A stretch of DNA of 64,000 nt from Streptomyces natalensis ATCC 27448 (GTDB lineage: Bacteria > Actinomycetota > Actinomycetes > Streptomycetales > Streptomycetaceae), in contig NZ_JRKI01000029.1 in assembly GCF_000935125.1 (NCBI RefSeq), positions 682,001 through 746,000 on the forward strand. The letters run 5' to 3'. Shown in pieces: positions 60,539 to 64,000 of the stretch. The stretch's first letter is position 1. The number at the start of each line of letters is the position of its first letter. Under the pieces are notes generated by a model. It was not told where the DNA came from and searched no databases. It saw only the letters and a list, made by a program, of their open reading frames with translations. The position numbers and the translations under genes are program-made.

Positions 60539-61576
60539 ATGGCATCCGGTGCCGGTCCCCAGCTGCCGGACATCGTCTCCGGCTGGGCCGTCGAACGGCC
60601 CGGACCGGTGGCCTCCGGGCCGCTGGTGACGGTGCGGCGTGCGCTTCCCGGTCCCGGTCCCGGCGAGCTGGCGGTGCGGGTGGAGGCGTGCGGGGTGTGC
60701 CGTACGGATCTGCATCTGGCGGAGGGGGATCTGGCGCCGCACCGGCGGTCGACCGTGCCGGGGCACGAGATCGTGGGGCGGGTGGCCGCGACCGGCAGCG
60801 GTGTGAGCGGCTTCCGCGTCGGTGACCGGGTCGGCGGGGCCTGGCTGCGGGAGACCTGCGGCGCCTGCCGCTACTGCCGCGCGGGCCGGGAGAACCTGTG
60901 TCCGGCCTCGCGCTACACGGGCTGGGACGCCGACGGCGGCTTCGCCGATGCGGCCCTGCTGCCCGCGGACTACGCCTATCCCCTGCCCGGCGACCGCGAC
61001 GCCACCCAGCTGGCGCCGCTGCTGTGCGCCGGGATCATCGGCTACCGGGCGCTGCGGCGCAGCGCGCTGCCGCCCGGCGGGCGGCTGGGGATCTACGGCT
61101 TCGGGGCGTCGGCGCATCTGGCGGCGCAGGTCGCCCTCGCCGAGGGCGCCACCGTCCATGTGCTGACCCGGTCCGCCCAGGCGCGTCAACTCGCCCTCGG
61201 GCTGGGCGCGTCCTCGGCCGGCGATGCCTATGGCCGCCCGCCCGAACCGCTGGATGCGGCGATCCTCTTCGCACCGGTCGGCGATCTGGTGCCGGTGGCG
61301 CTGGCGGCCCTGGACCGGTCCGGCACGCTGGCCGTGGCCGGTATCCATCTCAGCGACATCCCCCCGCTCACCTACCAGCGTCATCTCTTCCACGAACGGA
61401 ATCTGTGCAGCGTCACCTCCAATACGCGCGAGGACGGCCGGGAGTTCCTGCGGACGGCGGCGCGGATCGGCATCCGGGTCACGGTCAGCCCGTATCCGCT
61501 CAGCCGCGCTCCGCAGGCGCTGGCGGACCTGGCGGCCGACCGGGTGCACGGGGCCGCGGTCCTGGTACCTGGCTGA
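60539..61576 (+). CDS. Zinc-binding alcohol dehydrogenase-family protein
   Basis: 345 residues. MDR fold: catalytic zinc site CGVCRTDLHLAEGDL with Cys, His and PGHEIVGRV; structural zinc Cys cluster CGACRYCRAGRENLC; Rossmann motif GRLGIYGFGASAHLAAQVA. It oxidises alcohols or reduces aldehydes with NAD(P). GGAGG lies only one base before ATG 60539, so the more distant GCAGG (60525-60530, eight bases) may be the actual ribosome site. It follows pobA by 85 bases on the same strand; any joint role is speculative. Confidence 0.83.
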   Translation: MASGAGPQLPDIVSGWAVERPGPVASGPLVTVRRALPGPGPGELAVRVEACGVCRTDLHLAEGDLAPHRRSTVPGHEIVGRVAATGSGVSGFRVGDRVGGAWLRETCGACRYCRAGRENLCPASRYTGWDADGGFADAALLPADYAYPLPGDRDATQLAPLLCAGIIGYRALRRSALPPGGRLGIYGFGASAHLAAQVALAEGATVHVLTRSAQARQLALGLGASSAGDAYGRPPEPLDAAILFAPVGDLVPVALAALDRSGTLAVAGIHLSDIPPLTYQRHLFHERNLCSVTSNTREDGREFLRTAARIGIRVTVSPYPLSRAPQALADLAADRVHGAAVLVPG

Positions 61577-61669
61577 TCCGGGCCGTTCCCCGAACTCGGC
61601 CTGGACGTTCCCGACTAGCTCCCGTCTCCCCCGATGCCGCACCATGGAGAAGAAGCGGTAAATGGTGAA

Positions 61670-64000
61670 ATGTCCGATGAGGTGGGGCCGGGTCCGTCCA
61701 CCCCGGCCCCGAGGGCGGGTACGGCGACCGTGGCTTACGACGACGGCTTCCCGCGTACGGAGGCGGTGCAGGCAGTGACCGCGCGGGTCCTTGGGTTCTC
61801 CGGGGCCGAGCTGACCGCCGTCTATGTGCCGGCCGATGCCGAGGGGGACGGCGATCTTCAGCTGGCCGGGACGGCCGGGGGCTGGGGCCTCCCCTACGGA
61901 CTGCCGCCACGCTGCGCGCGGTCCGGCGACTCCCCCGTGGCCACGGCCTTCCGTACCGGGGTGCCGCTGTGGCTGGGGCCCGGGGAGAGCGCGGCCGACG
62001 GGTCGATGGGCGTGCTGCCGCTGGGCGGGGACACGCAGCGGCTGGGCTGTCTGGTGGTCGTGGACAAGCGCCCGGACGCCTTCGGCGCGGACCGGCGGCG
62101 CCTGCTGGAGCTGCACGCCGACCAGGTCGCGGCGGGGCTGGAGGCGGTGGCGGCCCGGGACCTGGGGCGGGCGCAGGCGGCCGGCGGCGGGCGGCTGGGA
62201 CCGGGGCTGGAAACACTGCGGGGCGGCGCGTTCACCCTGGGCCTGAGCACCGGGCGGATCGCCGCGGATGCGCAGGTCCTGGCGCTGTTCGGGATTGCAC
62301 CGGAGGGGTTCGACGGGCGGGTGGAGACGCTGCTGGCGCGGACCGCGCCGGACGATGTGCCCGCGCTGATGGCGATCGTGGAACCGGACCGGCTGCCCAC
62401 GCCCGGCCAGCAGCTGTCGTTCCGGATCCGCCGCCCCAATGGCGAGCTGCGCTGGCTGAGCCTGCGCTGCCACGTGCTGATGGGCGCCACGGGGGCGCCG
62501 GAGCGGGTGCTGGGCGTGGTCGCCGATGCGGCCTCCCTGCGGCCCACTGCCGACGAGGTCGCCATTGTGCGGCGGCTGTCGGCGGCGCTGGCCGGGGCGA
62601 CGACCATCCGGGAGGTGAGCCGGGTGGTGGTCGCGGCGCTGCGGAGGCCGCTGGGCGCCTCCCGCGTGGCGGTCGCCGAACTGGAGGCCGACCGGTTCGT
62701 GGTCACGGTCCTCGATCCCCCCGAACCCGACGCCTGGCCCGAGGAATGGCGCAGCGAATGGCGCTCCGAGTGGCCCGACGCCTCCCGTCACCGGCTGCCC
62801 ACGCTGGAGGCCGCGCTACGGGCCGGGCAGGTGGCCCTGTGGCCTCCGGGGGCCGCCCTGGAACCGGGTCTGGCGGATGTCGGGCCCGGCGGGCTGGCCG
62901 TGCTGCCGCTGCCGGCCGACGGCCGGATGGCCGGGGTGTGCCTGGTCGGCTGGGACGAGGAGCACCGGTTCGGGCCGGAGGAACGCTCGCTGCTGACCGC
63001 GACCGCGGGGCTGGCAGGCCAGGCACTGGTGCGGGCGCGGGCGCTGGACGCCGGGCACGAGCTGACCACGATGCTCCAGCGCAGTCTGCTGCCGCGCAAG
63101 CTGCCCAAGCTCGCGGGCGGGGTGGCCGCCGCCCGTTATCTGCCGGCCACCGTGGGCCTGGAGGTGGGGGGCGACTGGTACGACGTCATTCCGCTGTCCG
63201 ACGGGCATGTGGCGCTGGTCATCGGCGATGTGGAGGGCCACAGCGCGGGCGCGGCCTCGATCATGGGCCAGATGCGCACCGCGATCCGGGCGTATGCGGT
63301 GGAGGGCCATCCGCCGGACGTGGTGGTCTCCCACACCAACCGGCTGCTCGTCGGCATGGAGACGGATCTGTTCGCCACCTGCTGCTATGTCGATCTGGAC
63401 ATGGAGGAGGGCATCGCCTGGTTCGTACGGGCCGGGCACCTGCCGCCGCTGCTGCGGCATCCCGACGGCCGTACGGAGGAGATGGAGATTGCGGGCGGGC
63501 CGCCGCTGGGGGTGGTCGCCGACGGGGAGTTCCCGCTGACCGAGGTCGGTCTGGCGCCCGGCACCGTACTGGCGCTGCTGACCGACGGCCTGGCCGAGTC
63601 GGCGCACCTCCCGCTGGAGGAGGGGCTGCGCAAGGTCCGCGAGGTGCTGGGGGCGGCGGATCCGTCCGATGCCGGGCGGATGGCCGATGAGCTGCTGGGC
63701 AGCGCGAAGCGCCGCGATGACGACGTGGCCGTGCTGGTGCTGCGCTACGACGGGATGCGGGTGCGTCCGACCCGGGCCCGGTGGGCGGTGTGGCGGCTGC
63801 CGGACGCGGTGATGCACGCCCGCCGGTTCACCGCGCGCACCCTGCGCTCCTGGGAGGTGACCCAGGAGATGGATGTGGCGCTGCTGGTGGTGTCCGAGCT
63901 GGTCACCAACGCCATTGCGCATACGCAGGGCGAGGTGCGGCTCGATCTGACGCTGGTCGAGGACCGGCTGCGGATCGCGGTGAACGACGCCTCGCCGCGG
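61670..64000 (+). CDS. Large SpoIIE phosphatase with GAF/PAS sensor and HATPase domains, truncated by the window end
   Basis: 777 codons visible and no stop by 64000. Order: N-terminal GAF-like region (about 20-170), PAS domain (190-290, with RRPNGELRWLSLRCHVLM), GAF domain (310-460), SpoIIE phosphatase (470-680: GGDWYDVIPLSDG, VIGDVEGHSAGAA, FVRAGHLPPLL, ALLTDGLAE, DDDVAVLVLR) and a start of an anti-sigma-type HATPase (VVSELVTNAIAHTQGEVRLD). It probably both dephosphorylates an anti-anti-sigma factor and binds or phosphorylates its partner. The ATG at 61670 has only a weak GGTGAA upstream. Third SpoIIE protein in this window. Confidence 0.84.
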   Translation, partial: MSDEVGPGPSTPAPRAGTATVAYDDGFPRTEAVQAVTARVLGFSGAELTAVYVPADAEGDGDLQLAGTAGGWGLPYGLPPRCARSGDSPVATAFRTGVPLWLGPGESAADGSMGVLPLGGDTQRLGCLVVVDKRPDAFGADRRRLLELHADQVAAGLEAVAARDLGRAQAAGGGRLGPGLETLRGGAFTLGLSTGRIAADAQVLALFGIAPEGFDGRVETLLARTAPDDVPALMAIVEPDRLPTPGQQLSFRIRRPNGELRWLSLRCHVLMGATGAPERVLGVVADAASLRPTADEVAIVRRLSAALAGATTIREVSRVVVAALRRPLGASRVAVAELEADRFVVTVLDPPEPDAWPEEWRSEWRSEWPDASRHRLPTLEAALRAGQVALWPPGAALEPGLADVGPGGLAVLPLPADGRMAGVCLVGWDEEHRFGPEERSLLTATAGLAGQALVRARALDAGHELTTMLQRSLLPRKLPKLAGGVAAARYLPATVGLEVGGDWYDVIPLSDGHVALVIGDVEGHSAGAASIMGQMRTAIRAYAVEGHPPDVVVSHTNRLLVGMETDLFATCCYVDLDMEEGIAWFVRAGHLPPLLRHPDGRTEEMEIAGGPPLGVVADGEFPLTEVGLAPGTVLALLTDGLAESAHLPLEEGLRKVREVLGAADPSDAGRMADELLGSAKRRDDDVAVLVLRYDGMRVRPTRARWAVWRLPDAVMHARRFTARTLRSWEVTQEMDVALLVVSELVTNAIAHTQGEVRLDLTLVEDRLRIAVNDASPR

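Overview
The window is uniformly very GC-rich, with strong third-position G/C codon bias, frequent GTG/TTG starts and dense gene packing. It encodes F420-dependent enzymes, SpoIIE-type phosphatases, gas-vesicle proteins, peptidoglycan-binding modules and a member of the SCO2400 family. All of this points to a Streptomyces chromosome, probably an accessory or arm-proximal region.

Layout. 1-1704: end of a polyol dehydrogenase plus xylulokinase (pentitol use). 1918-4611: two secreted proteins (DUF1259, CocE-type hydrolase) in convergent orientation. 4945-15661: the most distinctive block. Two divergent paralogous HTH-TPR regulators flank a repeat-bearing promoter region and are followed by a tightly coupled seven-gene operon: acyltransferase, acyl-CoA oxidase-like enzyme, KAS III, SDR reductase, second KAS III, ACP, KAS II. 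It looks like the primary fabD-fabH-acpP-fabF operon with a three-gene cassette inserted, so I read it as a dedicated type II fatty-acid or polyketide-like pathway. 15917-20709: zinc-ribbon protein, F420 oxidoreductase, Sua5/YciO protein, secreted HNH nuclease, NCS1 permease with a Cys/His tail. 20870-24042: two membrane SpoIIE phosphatases flanking a Cyt-type (delta-endotoxin/volvatoxin) cytolysin homologue. 24286-31268: DUF72, glycosyltransferase, trypsin-like protease, a pair of phage-like peptidoglycan hydrolases without signal peptides, a GNAT-AAA+ protein with a frameshift at a G8 tract, and a SHOCT protein.

31516-40652: a PaoABC-type molybdenum aldehyde/xanthine oxidoreductase operon, GNAT, GMC oxidoreductase, LLM flavin enzyme, antibiotic-biosynthesis-type monooxygenase and class IV aminotransferase, with a G-quadruplex motif between the last two. 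40802-45358: stress-type genes (DUF6131, CsbD, a double universal stress protein, a Xi-class GST-like protein) and a reduced gas-vesicle locus that keeps only gvpK, gvpL and a broken gvpO. 45915-53487: Rrf2 regulator, SfnB-like flavin monooxygenase, an NMT1/SsuA-type ABC importer, and a divergent CitA/CitB-type two-component system whose two genes are linked by a 27-codon ORF made of a repeat. 53698-58877: second-copy-type dnaK-grpE, a SRPBCC protein and an APC transporter. 59248-64000: PobA-like hydroxylase, zinc alcohol dehydrogenase, and a large PAS/GAF/SpoIIE/HATPase regulator cut by the window edge.

Short tandem repeats (9-21 bp) recur at several intergenic places. No tRNA, rRNA, CRISPR array, transposase or integrase was recognised.
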